From assembly GCA_022495995.1 (NCBI GenBank), contig JAFEMH010002335.1:1-64000 (forward strand): a DNA stretch of 64,000 nt, in the 5' to 3' direction. This document shows positions 21,716 to 31,463 of this stretch, one piece after another (positions within the stretch are counted from its first letter, which is position 1; the number at the start of each line of letters is the position of its first letter). This stretch comes from Adenophora triphylla var. japonica (lineage: Eukaryota; Streptophyta; Magnoliopsida; Asterales; Campanulaceae). Under the pieces are notes generated by a model. That model did not search any database, was not told the origin of the DNA, and saw nothing but the letters and a program-made list of their open reading frames with translations. The position numbers were made by a program, and so were the translations under genes.

Positions 21716-23810
21716 TGTAAGTACCCAAATCTGGCTCATGCCTTCCGGTTAAGTTTCCCGGCAATTCCCCGGATTTTCGTAAAGTTCAAGGGCGATTCGG
21801 GAACTTTTCCAAGCTTTCCAAGTAAGGAAGGGCCTGTTAGGAATCAAAATTCCATGCAAGACCTCGCTGGAAAGGGGCCTTCTAGAATCTGCCACCTTGC
21901 ATGTTTCTAGAAGGAAAATGGATAAGGCTTGTTCAGTCGTGCGACACAACTTGCCATAAAAGTTCTAGAATCTGCCACCTTGCATGTTTCTAGAAGGAAA
22001 ACGGTTATGGCTTGTTCAGCCGTGCGACAGAACATGCCACTCCCATGCAGCTATAAATAGAGGCTTCCACCTCTCATTTTAGGGACCTCTTTTTCCACTC
22101 CTTGGCGTCACTCTGCCAAAATACTCTCAGGAATCAGTCTCTCTCCTCACATACCCTCTAAAACACACACTAATTCTCACAATACACTCCCCATTCAATC
22201 AATCCAACCCCATTTCATATACCTACATAGAACCAACGATTCTCCTCGAATCAAGGCTTGATATCAGCTCCAGAGGCTGATGTTTGAAGGCTCCTATATC
22301 TAACTTGATATAGGGGTCATGGATCTTCAAGGGTAACGCTCCCTATCTCTCTCTTTTAAACATGTGTAGTTTAATCAACTAAATAGCTTTAAATGTGATG
22401 TAATAGCTGAGATCTAATCATTGCATATTTATTTTAAGTCTCAGATCTCATAGATCAATGGTTGTTTTGCATATCATTAAATGTAATCAAATCATTTTGA
22501 CATAGTTTTGCATAAACACAAGGGAAGAGTTTGGATCCCACATATCCATGCTCTCTCAAAGTGTTCATTATTGATGTGCATGCTCTCTGAGATCCATTTA
22601 TGATGCAACTTGGCTATATTATTGCCTTGCTGTGTCTGCAAACCTCAGTTGTAGGAGTTTCTTCAAATGGCTAATTGTGTCACGCGACACAACTTGCCAT
22701 GCAAGTCCTGTATCACGCGACACAACAGGCCAGTATGCAGAGACTTCATCTTTTCAAGATGTAATTTGATTTTTACCTTTTCCAAGTTATAATCTCATAT
22801 CAATCTGCACTTAAAATATCATATTTGCATATAAAGTAGCATCCTTTGCATCAAAGAGAACATCTTTTCATATAAAAATGACACCTTTTTGCATAAAGTA
22901 GCATCCTTTGCACTTAAAATGCCATTTTTACATACAAAGTTGCATCCTTTGCATTAAAATCATTCTTTACATCAAAGAAGCATCCTTTGCAACCAAGTAG
23001 CATCCTTTGCACTTAAAATGTCATCTTTTTCATTAAAAGTGTCATTTTTATCTTAAACATGCATTCCCTAGTCCCCATTGGTACTTGGAGCATCTCTTGG
23101 AACGAGATGGTGTAAAGGTCCTATCTTTACATCATTTCTTCTACCTAAAGATTCCATAGACGGATTCTCCTTTAGAAAAGGATGAACCCTAGCCACATAT
23201 CTCCGATCATCACTTGAGACGAGCATAAATGTCCCAAAAAAGTCCAAATCATCTCAAGATGTAGGATTGATAGGCAAAGGTCATTCCTTTCTAAAGGATC
23301 TCATCCTTGGACTATAAAAACGGTGTCCCTATCTAGATCACATGTGACCCTAGGTCTCATCATGATGATCACAAGTCCAAGATGAGAATGGGACCAAAGT
23401 CCCTAATACATAAAAATCCAAGGAATCCCGAGCGATAACCAACTCATGGTTTATACGTCCGGAAGACCACTTGGTACATTCCCCCCTTTTTCAAAACACA
23501 CATCCCACACACGAAAACACTAAGGCAAGTATGAGAAGCGGATCCTGGTAGACTTTCTTCGACAAGGCTCTTTGGGTGAACGACGATCCGTTCTTCCCAA
23601 AGGGTAACTTAACCTCCGGACCCAAATCCTTTTTTTCAAAGTTTTGAGGAAATCAAAATGGCGTGGCGACTCCATTTTTCAATTTAAACCGGACGTTTCC
23701 AAACTGATGTGAGGAGGTGATCCCCCTTACACGAGAAAGTGGTTCCAAACAAAAAATAAAATAAACAAAAAAAGATTTTTGGGCCGCTTATCTTGGGCAC
23801 CACATTCACA
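21716..23810 (+). repeat. 3' LTR of element E, complete (2095 bp)
   Basis: It starts TGTAAGTACCCAAATCTGG and ends CACATTCACA. TATA at 22051; primer-like GCGTGGCGACTCC at 23661-23673. It is complete where the 5' LTR is truncated. Confidence 0.95.
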
Positions 23811-24473
23811 GCCTCGCGTCATGCTGCGATGCTAGAGCTGCTAGAAAAACATTATGCCCTTCGCTTGAGAAGAGGGGCTCGGCGGGCAATTCCTCATGGA
23901 GGACATCCCATACGACTTCCATACATTCATCACGAGTGTGACGATGCTTGTTGAGATTTATCACGCAGATCTCTTCACTTGGCGGGGCCAGAGAGTAGGA
24001 TTAAAGGATGCTGACAAATCTCCGATCGAAGACAAGGGGTTTACGTGCCCACATCATTGCGATGCTCAGGGTTTCTTTCCAGTCTACTTCCAAGTGTCGA
24101 AAACGGCAGTTGAACTTGATGAATCTGACTATTTCAGGGTCTGCCTGTTCGAGGACATTGACATAGTTAGCATCTCTGGACTCTGAGGGATTCTGATGAG
24201 ATTTGCCCCGATAGTCCCTTGGTCGACTTGAAGGAGGTAGCCCCGGTGCCTGGCTGCGGGCACGCTTGGCTGTTGTCTCGGCTTCGTTCCCAATGAGGAA
24301 ATTATCTCCTCTAATGACTTCAAGATCTCCTTGACTGTTAATGAACTTGACGCACTGATGGAGAGTGGAAGCTATGGCTTTCATGTGGTGTAGCCAAGGG
24401 CGTCCCAACAGAGCTGTGAATTCAGACGGAATGTCCATCACGTGGAATTTTGCTGGCACCATTTAGGTTTTGA
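23811..24473 (-). pseudogene. Element A, upstream segment: first aspartic protease remnant
   Basis: It begins with the second copy of GCCTC (23811-23815) and continues the A sequence broken at 8178. The frame 24462-24001 reads MVPAKFHVMDIPSEFTALLG, then RPWLHHMKAI and the linker PRDYRGKSHQNPSE. This aligns with the DNGS protease of B (31464-33230) downstream of its active site. The catalytic Asp part is missing because the segment ends at a rearrangement near 24474. C has lost this whole protease, so A and C are different copies. Confidence 0.8.
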
Positions 24474-24491
24474 ATTCAGACGGAATGTCCG
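24472..24491. other. Templated insertion at a rearrangement junction
   Basis: TGAATTCAGACGGAATGTCC repeats sequence found 53 bases to the left (GAATTCAGACGGAATGTCC at 24420-24438, real protease sequence). It sits exactly where A homology ends (after CACCATTTAGGTT) and repeat-array DNA begins. This is typical of microhomology-guided end joining after a deletion. Confidence 0.65.
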
Positions 24492-25175
24492 GAGACGGGA
24501 TTGAGCGTTTAAATGTCAAACGTCAACTTGAGATGGAAGTGAGCGTTTAAATGTCAAACGTCAACTGGGGATTGAGAATTTAACGTCTGGAGACGAGCGT
24601 TAGTGAAAACTAACTGGGAATTTAACGTCTGGAGACGAGCGTTAGTGAGGACTAATTGGGAATTTAACGTCTGGAGATGAGCGTTAGTGAGGACTAACTG
24701 GGAATTTAACGTCTAGAGACGAGCGTTAGTGAAAACTAACTGGGAATTTAACGTCTGGAGACGAGCGTTAGTGAGGACTAACTGGGAATTTAACGTCTGG
24801 CGATGAGCGTTAGTGAGGACTAACTGTGAATTTAACGTCTGGAGACGAGCGTTAGTGAAGACTAACTGGGAATTTAACGTCTGGAGACGAGCGTTAGTGA
24901 GGACTAACTTGGAATTTAACGTCTGGAGACGTGCGTTAGTGAAAACTAACTGGAAATTTAACATCTGGAGACGAGCGTTAGTGAAAACTAACTGGAAATT
25001 TAATGTCATGAGACGAGCGTTAGTGAAAACTAACTGGGAATTTAACGTCTGGAGATGAGCGTTAGTGAAAACTAACTGAGAATTTAACGTCTGGAGACGA
25101 GCGTTAGTGAGGACTCTGGGAATTTAACGTCTGGAGACGAGCGTAAGTGAAAACTAACGGGGATTGACCTCGGGG
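24492..25175. repeat. Tandem repeat, unit about 44 bp, about 15 copies (3' region of C)
   Basis: The unit contains GGGAATTTAACGTCTGGAGA and CGAGCGTTAGTGAGGACTAA. At its left edge are two units with GAGCGTTTAAATGTCAAACG, close to the GAGCGTTTGAATG(T/A)(C/T)AAACG words of the C and D LTRs. The array may therefore have arisen from an LTR-like sequence. Both strands are open by repeat periodicity only. Confidence 0.85.
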
Positions 25176-25219
25176 GAGGGGGTGTTAGAAATGTCTAACT
25201 TTGGGGAAATTTTACACTT

Positions 25220-25485
25220 TTGGGGGCCAAAAGGGGTAAAATTGGAACTGCGAAAAGTTGAGGGGCTGAATTGGCAAGGAATCTTTCTGCTGCAGAAAGA
25301 GTCCGGTCGGACCAACCCGAAGTTGACCTGTGTTCATTCCAGTAATGGTGCGTAAACAAAATTTGGCTATTTCTTCCATTTTTCCAGGCGAAAAGGAGAG
25401 AAAAGAGAGGAGAGAATTCTTCCCAAATTGTGAGGTTTGCTCAAATTTGTGAGAGAAAATCAACGTGGAGGGTGATTTAGAACCA
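25220..25485 (+). promoter_or_regulatory. Promoter region of antisense PMD gene (C)
   Basis: It contains CTGCAGAAAGAGTCCGG followed by TCGGACC; the near-palindrome AGTCCGGTCGGACC is at 25300-25313, about 173 bp before the ATG. The same core occurs before the DUF7745-like gene of C and in the C and D LTRs. Upstream AAATTTTACACTTTTGGGGG and AAAAGGGGTAAAATTGG resemble the region upstream of the B PMD gene. I see no clear TATA box here. Confidence 0.5.
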
Positions 25486-25869
25486 ATGGCTCGTCATGGA
25501 AGGACCGATGACGAAAGAACGCGGTTGGTTCGGACCATTAGAACCACAACTCTTCCATTGAATCCGGCAGAGTTCTACCCGGCTAGGGAGAACCACAAAT
25601 CCAAAGGAGGGATCGAGAGACAGGTACACTTCCCTCAAATTCCATTAATTTTAAGAATGTGCATTCTTTAAATGTTAGAAATTTGACTAGGAATGAGTTA
25701 GGGATTTTGGTGCCCGGATTGGGGCTTTAGACTTTGCTATGTGCCTTTGTCGAAATTGACTAGAATGTAGTTCAATTGACACCACGGGTAGATGACATAA
25801 AAATTTTGGTCACAAAATTCCATGTCTAGATGTGTTTTCCAAATTTAAAGCATGTTTAAATCGGGACGG

Positions 25870-26275
25870 AGTAAATTTTTGAAATGTTCGAAAGGATTTG
25901 AAAGTTCTGAATTCGACGGAGTTTTCGAAGGGTTTTGAAGGTTCCAGATTCGATGGAGTTTTCGAAGGGCTTTGAAAGTTTCGGATTCGACGGAGTTTTC
26001 GAAGGGTTTTGAAAGTTCCGGATTCGATGGAGCTTTCGAAATGGTTTTAAAAGTTCCGGATTCGACAGAGTTTTCGAAATGGTTTTGAAAGTTCCGGGTT
26101 CGACGGAGTTTTCAAAGGGTTTTGAAAGTTCTGGATTCGACGGAGTTTTTGAAGGGCTTTGAAAGTTCCGGATTCGACGGAGTTTTCGAAGGGCTTTGAA
26201 AGTTCCAGATTCGACAGAGTTTTCGAAGGGTTTTGAAAGTTCCGAATTCGACGGAGTTTTCGAAATGCTTGGAAA
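25870..26275 (+). repeat. Tandem repeat inside PMD intron 1 (C)
   Basis: About ten copies of a 41-42 bp unit containing GAAAGTTCCGGATTCGACGG and AGTTTTCGAAGGGTTTT. It has no sequence relation to the array in intron 1 of the E gene. Confidence 0.9.
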
Positions 26276-27748
26276 TCTTGGACCGTTAATACTCCAACCG
26301 GGATGGAAATATTGTAGGAAAGGAATGAGAACTGTATCTGCATTGCATCATTTTGACATGCGTTCGTGCATTCTGTTGATGCCGCTTCTGTATTAACGTA
26401 TTTTGTTGTGTTCACCTGCAGGGGCGAGGGACAGTTGATGTTCACAACCAGAAGAGTCGGGGAGCCTTCGAGGCAGTGCGAGCGTTGTGGGAGATATTCC
26501 CGGACGAGGCTCAGGACGGAGAGAGGAGTCCACGGCAGCTGGTGGTTGACTCCGGCTTGGCTGGATTTATCAGCGCGGTAGCCGCGGTGGCTGTGACGCA
26601 GAGAGCGAGGTCCATGTACGTAGCTCTGAGCGAGTACTGGTGGGATACAACCCATACTTTTCATTTCAGGTGGGGGGAGGCGACGGTGACTCCTTCTGAT
26701 TTTACTGCTATCACTGGGTTGCTGACCTGGGGCAACGCGCTGGTGTGGGTGGATGTTATACCCCAGGACAGTTGTCGGAGCTGCTGGGTTTCAATATTAC
26801 CGATGCCAGGGGCTTAGGTATTCGGTACAGGCCGATGGAGATGCATCTGAGGATGGGTATTGCTGATTATGGGGAGGGGTCCCCGAGGATGACCGCTGAG
26901 CGTCTGGCTCGAGGGTTCCTATGGTTCGCGTTGTCAGCGACTCTGTTTCTGACTTCTGACACATCCTGTCACTTCCCTTTGCTCGGGTCGCTGACAGACT
27001 CTGATGCCGTGAGGGGGTACGTATGGGGGGAGGCTGGACTGGCCGAGCTCTACCATGCCTTGGACAGGTTCTCGCGGGGAGAGGAGAACACCTTGAGCTG
27101 TTTCTCGTTCGCTTTGGATGTGAGTTCACGTCTTTTTCTCTTCCTTGTCTCGTTTTTGTACTCGTATGTATCTGCTTTGTAGCTGACATAACTTTCCATT
27201 TGCTTGACAGGTCTGGTGCTATGAGGTGTTCAGCCCGCAGCGGTGGGAGATTAAGGAGGCGTACCGGTCCTTGTTCCCTGCCATGCTGTCTTGGCAGAAG
27301 AGGGCGAAGAAGGCGATGTCGTCGAGAGAGGGCACTCGACTGTCGTACGAGGAGGTGTCTCAGGCCCTGAGCCGGGAGTTCTCCGAGCGGATCCAGCTGA
27401 CCTGGTGGAGCCGAATTCACGTTGGCGTGGTTCAAGTTGCTAGTGAGGTTATGCGGCAGCGGAAGCTGCTGGTGGGACTTCACTGCGATGCGATGTATCT
27501 GGGGGAGTGGGTGACCCGTCAGCATGGCCCGGGTCCCTTCCGATGGTGCCAGTGGATCCGCCTCTGCACATGCAGCATCCTCTGTTGATGCCGATGGAGG
27601 AGTTGGAGCGGTATAGACAGGGTGTGTTCTATACCGAGTATGTCATAGCGGGAGCCGACTATGACACTTTCTTGAGGATGAGGCTGAGGAGCCCGCAGGT
27701 GCAGCACAGGGAGGGCGAGGGCCCTGGATATCCCCGAGATCTCCCGCT

Positions 27749-27753
27749 CCCAC
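27749..27753. other. Target-site duplication of B, left copy (CCCAC)
   Basis: CCCAC precedes TGTAAA of the B 5' LTR and is repeated at 45494-45498. The PMD reading frame of C continues across the two flanks. Confidence 0.95.
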
Positions 27754-28028
27754 TGTAAATACTCCAATTTGAGTTTGTTAGTATTCTCGTTAGAAAATTA
27801 ACGAGAGTTATAACATTCCTAACATTCCTAACTTTTCTAACAAAGCAAGGGCAAAGTGGGCATTGCCATTTAAGGTTAAGCCTACAAAAGAATCTCAAAA
27901 AGCAAAAGAAATTGAAAAAACCCGAATTAGCAAGCTGAAAAACATAATCAGTTTGATTTTTTTGAAAATATTCTTTGTGTCCAAAGCCTGCAGCTGCAAT
28001 TAATGAACAGTGCACGCTGCAGATCATG

Positions 28029-28068
28029 TCCGCGCGGATGGTTATGTAATTTCAGAGGGCTATAAATT
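28029..28068 (+). promoter_or_regulatory. B LTR promoter: TCCGCGCGGA palindrome and TATA box
   Basis: The perfect palindrome TCCGCGCGGA (28029-28038) lies 22 bases before the TATA box CTATAAATT (28060). The 3' LTR is the same (44032-44041, TATA 44063). The same palindrome, or TCCGCGTGGA, lies at similar distance from TATA-like boxes of both antisense genes. Confidence 0.65.
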
Positions 28069-28161
28069 GAGGCCTTCAGTCTCAGAAATGGGAGAAGAAA
28101 AAAACATTTTTCACAACTGCACATTGGCGAAAATAGAGAGAAAACAGTGAGAATTCTCTGA

Positions 28162-28255
28162 GTTTTGCCTCGTGTGGTTCCGTACCCACGAGGCAAAAGA
28201 TCCCAATCTGGCAGATTGTGGCGAAAATAGAGAGAAAACAGTGAGAATTCTCTGA
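28162..28255. other. Filler DNA copied from a DUF7745-like gene and from the LTR itself
   Basis: Bases 28162-28190 are the exact reverse complement of 46654-46682 (29 bases), and 28194-28213 the exact reverse complement of 46741-46760 (20 bases). Both source patches are in the antisense gene of element C. The rest (about 28216-28255) repeats local LTR sequence at 28126-28165. TTTTGCCTCGTG and CACGAGGCAAAA within the filler are inverted repeats. Confidence 0.85.
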
Positions 28256-28640
28256 GTTTTTCAAATTTTCTTTTAAAGGTTTGATCACCAGTCTCTGGAA
28301 GTCCAGATCTCATACCTGAGATTTCCAGAAGGTTTTGGGTCCTCAAATCTTCTCCAAAATAGAAAATTCTTTCATAGTAATCTTATTTAAGGTGTCTGGA
28401 ACAACTTTCATTCTCTGAGTTTTCTCAGATTATGAAGTTTTGAAGCCCTTAAATCCATTTCAAAATTAAGTGTCCATTGCCTTTTTCATTCTGGCAGAAA
28501 TGGTTTCCAACTTCCAAAAATCTTTTGAGTACCAAAACTCAACCCAAAAATCACACCAAAAATCATGGGATCTTTCCAAAGTCTAATAAAGGATTTCCAA
28601 TTTTTACTTTTCTAAGTTTCAACTTATTTTGGCCAAAGTA

Positions 28641-28661
28641 ACACACACACACACACACACA
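28641..28661. repeat. (CA)n microsatellite in B LTR
   Basis: About ten CA units; the 3' LTR has a similar run at 45245-45265. Confidence 0.9.
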
Positions 28662-28805
28662 AACAAATGGTTTTAGCTTGGAAGACTCGTTTTACGAGGC
28701 ATTCCGGGTGCACACTAACGTCCTTCCCGGCGTGTAACATGACCTCCGAACCCAAATCTCTAATCTCGGGCATTTTTCAATGTTTTGGCCCTTAAAACAA
28801 AAATG

Positions 28806-28818
28806 GCGTGGCGACTCC
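28806..28818 (+). promoter_or_regulatory. Primer-like motif inside U5 (B)
   Basis: GCGTGGCGACTCC shares TGGCGACTCC with the true primer site 84 bases downstream. The 3' LTR copy is at 45409-45421. Equivalents occur in F (3124), E (23661), D (62601, minus) and, with one change, C (58406, minus). Confidence 0.7.
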
Positions 28819-28891
28819 GGTTTTTTCGATTGGTTTTTCAAAGAAACGAAAAATTCAAAGTCCTTTCGGAAAAATTGGCACATCATCACAG

Positions 28892-28905
28892 TGGCGACTC
28901 CGCTG
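28892..28905 (+). promoter_or_regulatory. Primer-binding site of B (tRNA-Arg)
   Basis: TGGCGACTCCGCTG starts two bases after the LTR and complements the 3' end of plant tRNA-Arg(ACG), including CCA. C and D have the longer match TGGCGACTCCGCTGGGGA; B departs after 14 bases. Confidence 0.85.
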
Positions 28906-30385
28906 TGAAAATACAAGCTTTTTCTAAAAAAAATGATATTTGGTATATCGGTGGAAACCATTAAACTTCCCGTTATCGCCTCCTGACACGAGTCGGGGAT
29001 AAATTGTGGTTTAACAATCCCACGTACCGGTATCATTGTTTTCAAAAAAAAAAGGGAAAAACTTTTGAGGGTCAAGCTTTCGTCCCGGCATTAAAAATCA
29101 TTTGTTGTGTGTGTTGATTTTTGCACATTTTCGTGTTGTTTTGGCCGCCTCGGAAAAAGTCAAAATTTTGACTGTCGGAATCATGTCCCTAACTGTTGGA
29201 ATTTTTGTGTTTATGTGCTTATGTGTGCATTTACTTTCAAAAAAAAAATTCAAAAAAAAAAATTTCAAAAAAAAGAGTTTCAAAAAAGAAAAGGAAAATT
29301 TTCAAAAAAAAAAATCATGCATCATACTTTTAAGACACATGAAAAATTTCTATTTTACTCAGAAAAAGAAGATAGACTGCTTGCACACTACGCGCACGTG
29401 ACCTTACACTGCACACTACGTCCCTAACCCGGGGAAATCCTTGTCGCGGCCCGTTTGGTCTTATTACGCCTCTCGGTGCAAGCACAGGACTACCCAAACA
29501 TCCCATGGAGCCTCGTGTCGACCATGCACTTGTCCGTGACACACTTTGTCCGAGACCCGGTTGGTTTTAGTACGGTGCGTGTCATGCCCTATCTGTGTAT
29601 AGACCTTTCCTTTCAAGCCTTTGTCGGCACACCGACTCAATATCTTTCGGGGACCCTAATCAGTCGAAGTCATGCCGGTTTTCCGCCGCAGACTTTGACC
29701 AAGATATTGACCGGCGCCTTGACTTCGGCTCTGACTGGCACAAATTATACACTGATTCCCAGCATGACACTGAGTCATCAAGGATTAATGATTATTCCAT
29801 GCCTAATTACGGCCTAACTGACGACAAGTCAAGATCAATTGTGGACATTTCATCAGTCCAAATCATGCCGACTTTTCTTCGAGCCCTCGGACATGATCTT
29901 GACCTTTGACGTCAGCTTTGTCCGTAATTTACATCGAATGCTCGTTAAGACTCGATTACCCGCCAGACTTTTAGGATCATTTTTCTTTCGGTCGGTGGGA
30001 CCCGCTTGCCCTATAGGACCCTCGCCCGGGGCTGTCCACCCTGGGAGTTCGAAATACAGGTGGAATACGAGGGGCTTATAGACGTAGTGACGGGGCCCAC
30101 TGATCCAGGATCCAGAGTAGTTTGCGAAAAAGAAGAGCAATCTTTTCCAACCGATTAGGTTAATAAAACATGTTTTAAGTAAACAAGAACAAATAACTGC
30201 ATGTTGCATGAGCCCAAAGCCCAAACACCTACCCTCCTTCAATCCCTAAATCTCTGAACCCTCGTGCCTTTTCCCCCGCAGCTCCTCATAAAGGTTGGTT
30301 CCGGACACCGGGTCACCGTTTGATCGGTTGGGAAGAGTCAAGAGCATCATCAGCTTCGCCGTCTGTTCCGACTCCGGGTTTCAGA
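28906..30385 (+). other. 5' leader of B
   Basis: Noncoding. It includes A-rich TTTCAAAAAAAA runs at 29235-29320 that produce lysine-rich open frames, a CGCGCACGTGACC region also seen in the other leaders, and the conserved hairpin element at 30000-30131 just before gag. Confidence 0.75.
30000..30131 (+). other. Conserved leader element with TGTCC-loop hairpin (B)
   Basis: Stem CCGGGG/CCCTGG with loop CTGTCCA at 30026-30044, in a block of about 130 bases nearly identical to E 11371-11502. C and D keep the loop and change both sides of the stem (TCGGGAT/ATCCCGA). Confidence 0.65.
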
Positions 30386-31294
30386 ATGTCTGCATCAGCC
30401 GGTAATGACATGAACCATATCACTCCGTCTTCCAAAATCCCTCAGACAGACCAGCATTGGATCCAGTTGGTAGAACAGATGAGACTTCGACATGAGGCTC
30501 AAATTGACGACCTTCTGGGGGTTATCGCAAGTCATGGTTTGACTATCAGTCCCAATTCCGATGGCACTTTTACCGCAAAGAGGAAAGAAGGTTCTCCTCC
30601 CATTCTTAATCATCATATCAAGATGCCACTACAAGATTCCTATGTCTTCACTGCCGGGACTCCTGCCCGTCGACTTACAGGGCAACTGGCCCCCAAACAG
30701 CAATTCAAAGGGCCACCATTCCAACAGCAGTCAGGGACGAAAGAGTTCTGCATACCGCCTGTTATCCCCTCTCAAAGTGATACCGATCCCGCAGATATCA
30801 ACATGGGTAATGAAGATCGGGAAACAGTGGAGGAAATATGGTCAGCCATCAAAGCTCTTGAGGAACACCAGAACAAACAACAAGCCTGGATTGAAGAGGC
30901 CACACACCACTTTGGGACATTAGCAATCTCCTAACTGACTGGGGCTCCCCTGAAGGACAAACATGTGCCTGTTCCCCTAGCTCTTAATACCTCTCATTAT
31001 CCGGCAGAGTCCAACCATTCGCTTCCCGATGAGCCCAACAACAGATCTCCCCGGACCAGTTCAACTCAAAGTCACTCCAGCACCGCTCAACCTGAGGCCC
31101 CAAATCCACCACCAGCCGTAGAACACATTTGGTGGGATATACGCTTGGCTTGCCTTGAAAGGGACTATCAAGGGTGGATACACGAGGACCGTCCTCCTAA
31201 GAAGAAGAAAATTTCCTCCCAGCAAAAATTGAAAGAGAGGTTCGAGGTCGGTGATACCAGTGTGGGTACGCTCGGGGAGCCATGGGGGATTTGA
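30386..31294 (+). pseudogene. Gag of B, lacking capsid and knuckle
   Basis: From ATG 30386 (MSASAGNDMNHITPSSK) the frame has a short charged helix (HWIQLVEQMRLRHEAQIDDL, compare EEAIRACEVHKRQ in C) and a polar region. A TAA lies at 30932, after which the same frame continues to 31294 with sequence matching the post-knuckle part of C gag (ERFEVGDTSVGTLG). The capsid domain and CHHC knuckle, present in C between these parts, are absent. Gag should package RNA; this version could not form capsids alone. Confidence 0.75.
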
Positions 31295-31463
31295 TTACTA
31301 TGTACTCTACTCCGGCCGGTCTTCCCCAAGCAAACGGGGGTAGAAAAGCCGAAAAGCCTTGCCGGCGATAGAATTGAGACCCTCGGACACCGAGAATCAT
31401 GGATGCAGGTAATTTCTTGCCAATCAGAAATCTATCCCCCCGCGGGATCAGCCAAGGTTCAGT

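Larger units (their letters stand above)
8179..23810 (+). mobile_element. Element E: non-autonomous Tat-like LTR retrotransposon (15.6 kb)
   Basis: It is bounded by TG...CA LTRs and a perfect 5-bp target duplication. The internal region has a leader with the conserved hairpin, a gag-like ORF with one stop, no protease, RT or integrase, a decayed antisense PMD gene, tandem repeats, hairpin motifs and a polypurine tract. The two LTRs differ by roughly 2% by eye, so insertion is fairly recent. Lack of pol implies mobilisation in trans. The 3' end of the 5' LTR and the primer site are deleted. Confidence 0.9.
24492..27753 (-). mobile_element. Element C, left segment (3' region in element orientation)
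   Basis: It continues C beyond the insertion of B. Read right to left it carries the first part of the antisense PMD gene, its promoter and a tandem array, then stops at the junction near 24491. No C polypurine tract or 3' LTR is present, so that end was deleted. Confidence 0.75.
25486..27753 (+). pseudogene. Antisense PMD gene of C, exons 1-3 (interrupted by B)
   Basis: Exon 1 is 25486-25623 (MARHGRTDDERTRLV...), intron 1 is 25624-26421 (GT...CTGCAG), exon 2 is 26422-27119, intron 2 is 27120-27210 (GTGAGT...TTGACAG), and exon 3 starts at 27211. The PMD core is clear: SPRQLVVDSGL, then YWWDTTHTFHFRWGEAT and WGEAGLAELYHALDR. All introns are phase 0 at the same places as in B. There are frameshifts near 26745 and 27530. 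Element B is inserted in exon 3, and the gene resumes at 45499. PMD proteins of this type (MAIN/MAIL) act in the plant nucleus. The gene is antisense to C, so C genomic RNA cannot splice these introns. Confidence 0.8.
27754..28890 (+). repeat. 5' LTR of B, internally deleted (1137 bp)
   Basis: It starts TGTAAATACTCC and ends CATCATCACA. Compared with the 3' LTR (1739 bp) it lacks about 700 bp after GAGAATTCTCT, replaced by filler DNA at 28162-28255. Promoter, CA repeat and U5 motif remain. Confidence 0.95.

Noticed and set aside
23896..24186. 96-codon plus-strand ORF
   Set aside because: Antisense shadow of the protease linker of A; the same shadow appears opposite B (32184-32480).
24492..25175. 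Regular short repeats resembling a CRISPR array
   Set aside because: Units are contiguous degenerate tandem repeats without unique spacers, in a plant retroelement context.
25165..25200. Polypurine tract and LTR start (GGGGGAGGGGGTGTTAG) on the plus strand
   Set aside because: No matching second LTR, and the following sequence resembles the region upstream of the B PMD gene; more likely a chance G-rich run or unrelated promoter sequence.
26047..26664. 205-codon minus-strand ORF
   Set aside because: It spans the intron-1 tandem repeat and the antisense of PMD exon 2; its repetitive part follows the repeat period.
26797..27525. 242-codon minus-strand ORF
   Set aside because: Shadow of PMD exons 2 and 3 of C; no family features.
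28641..28661. (CA)n microsatellite as a Z-DNA regulatory site
   Set aside because: Common simple repeat; present in several LTRs (also 58675-58690 and 62868-62884 as GT) but no evidence of function.
29102..29427. Lysine/phenylalanine-rich ORFs in the B leader
   Set aside because: Created by TTTCAAAAAAAA runs; not conserved in other leaders.
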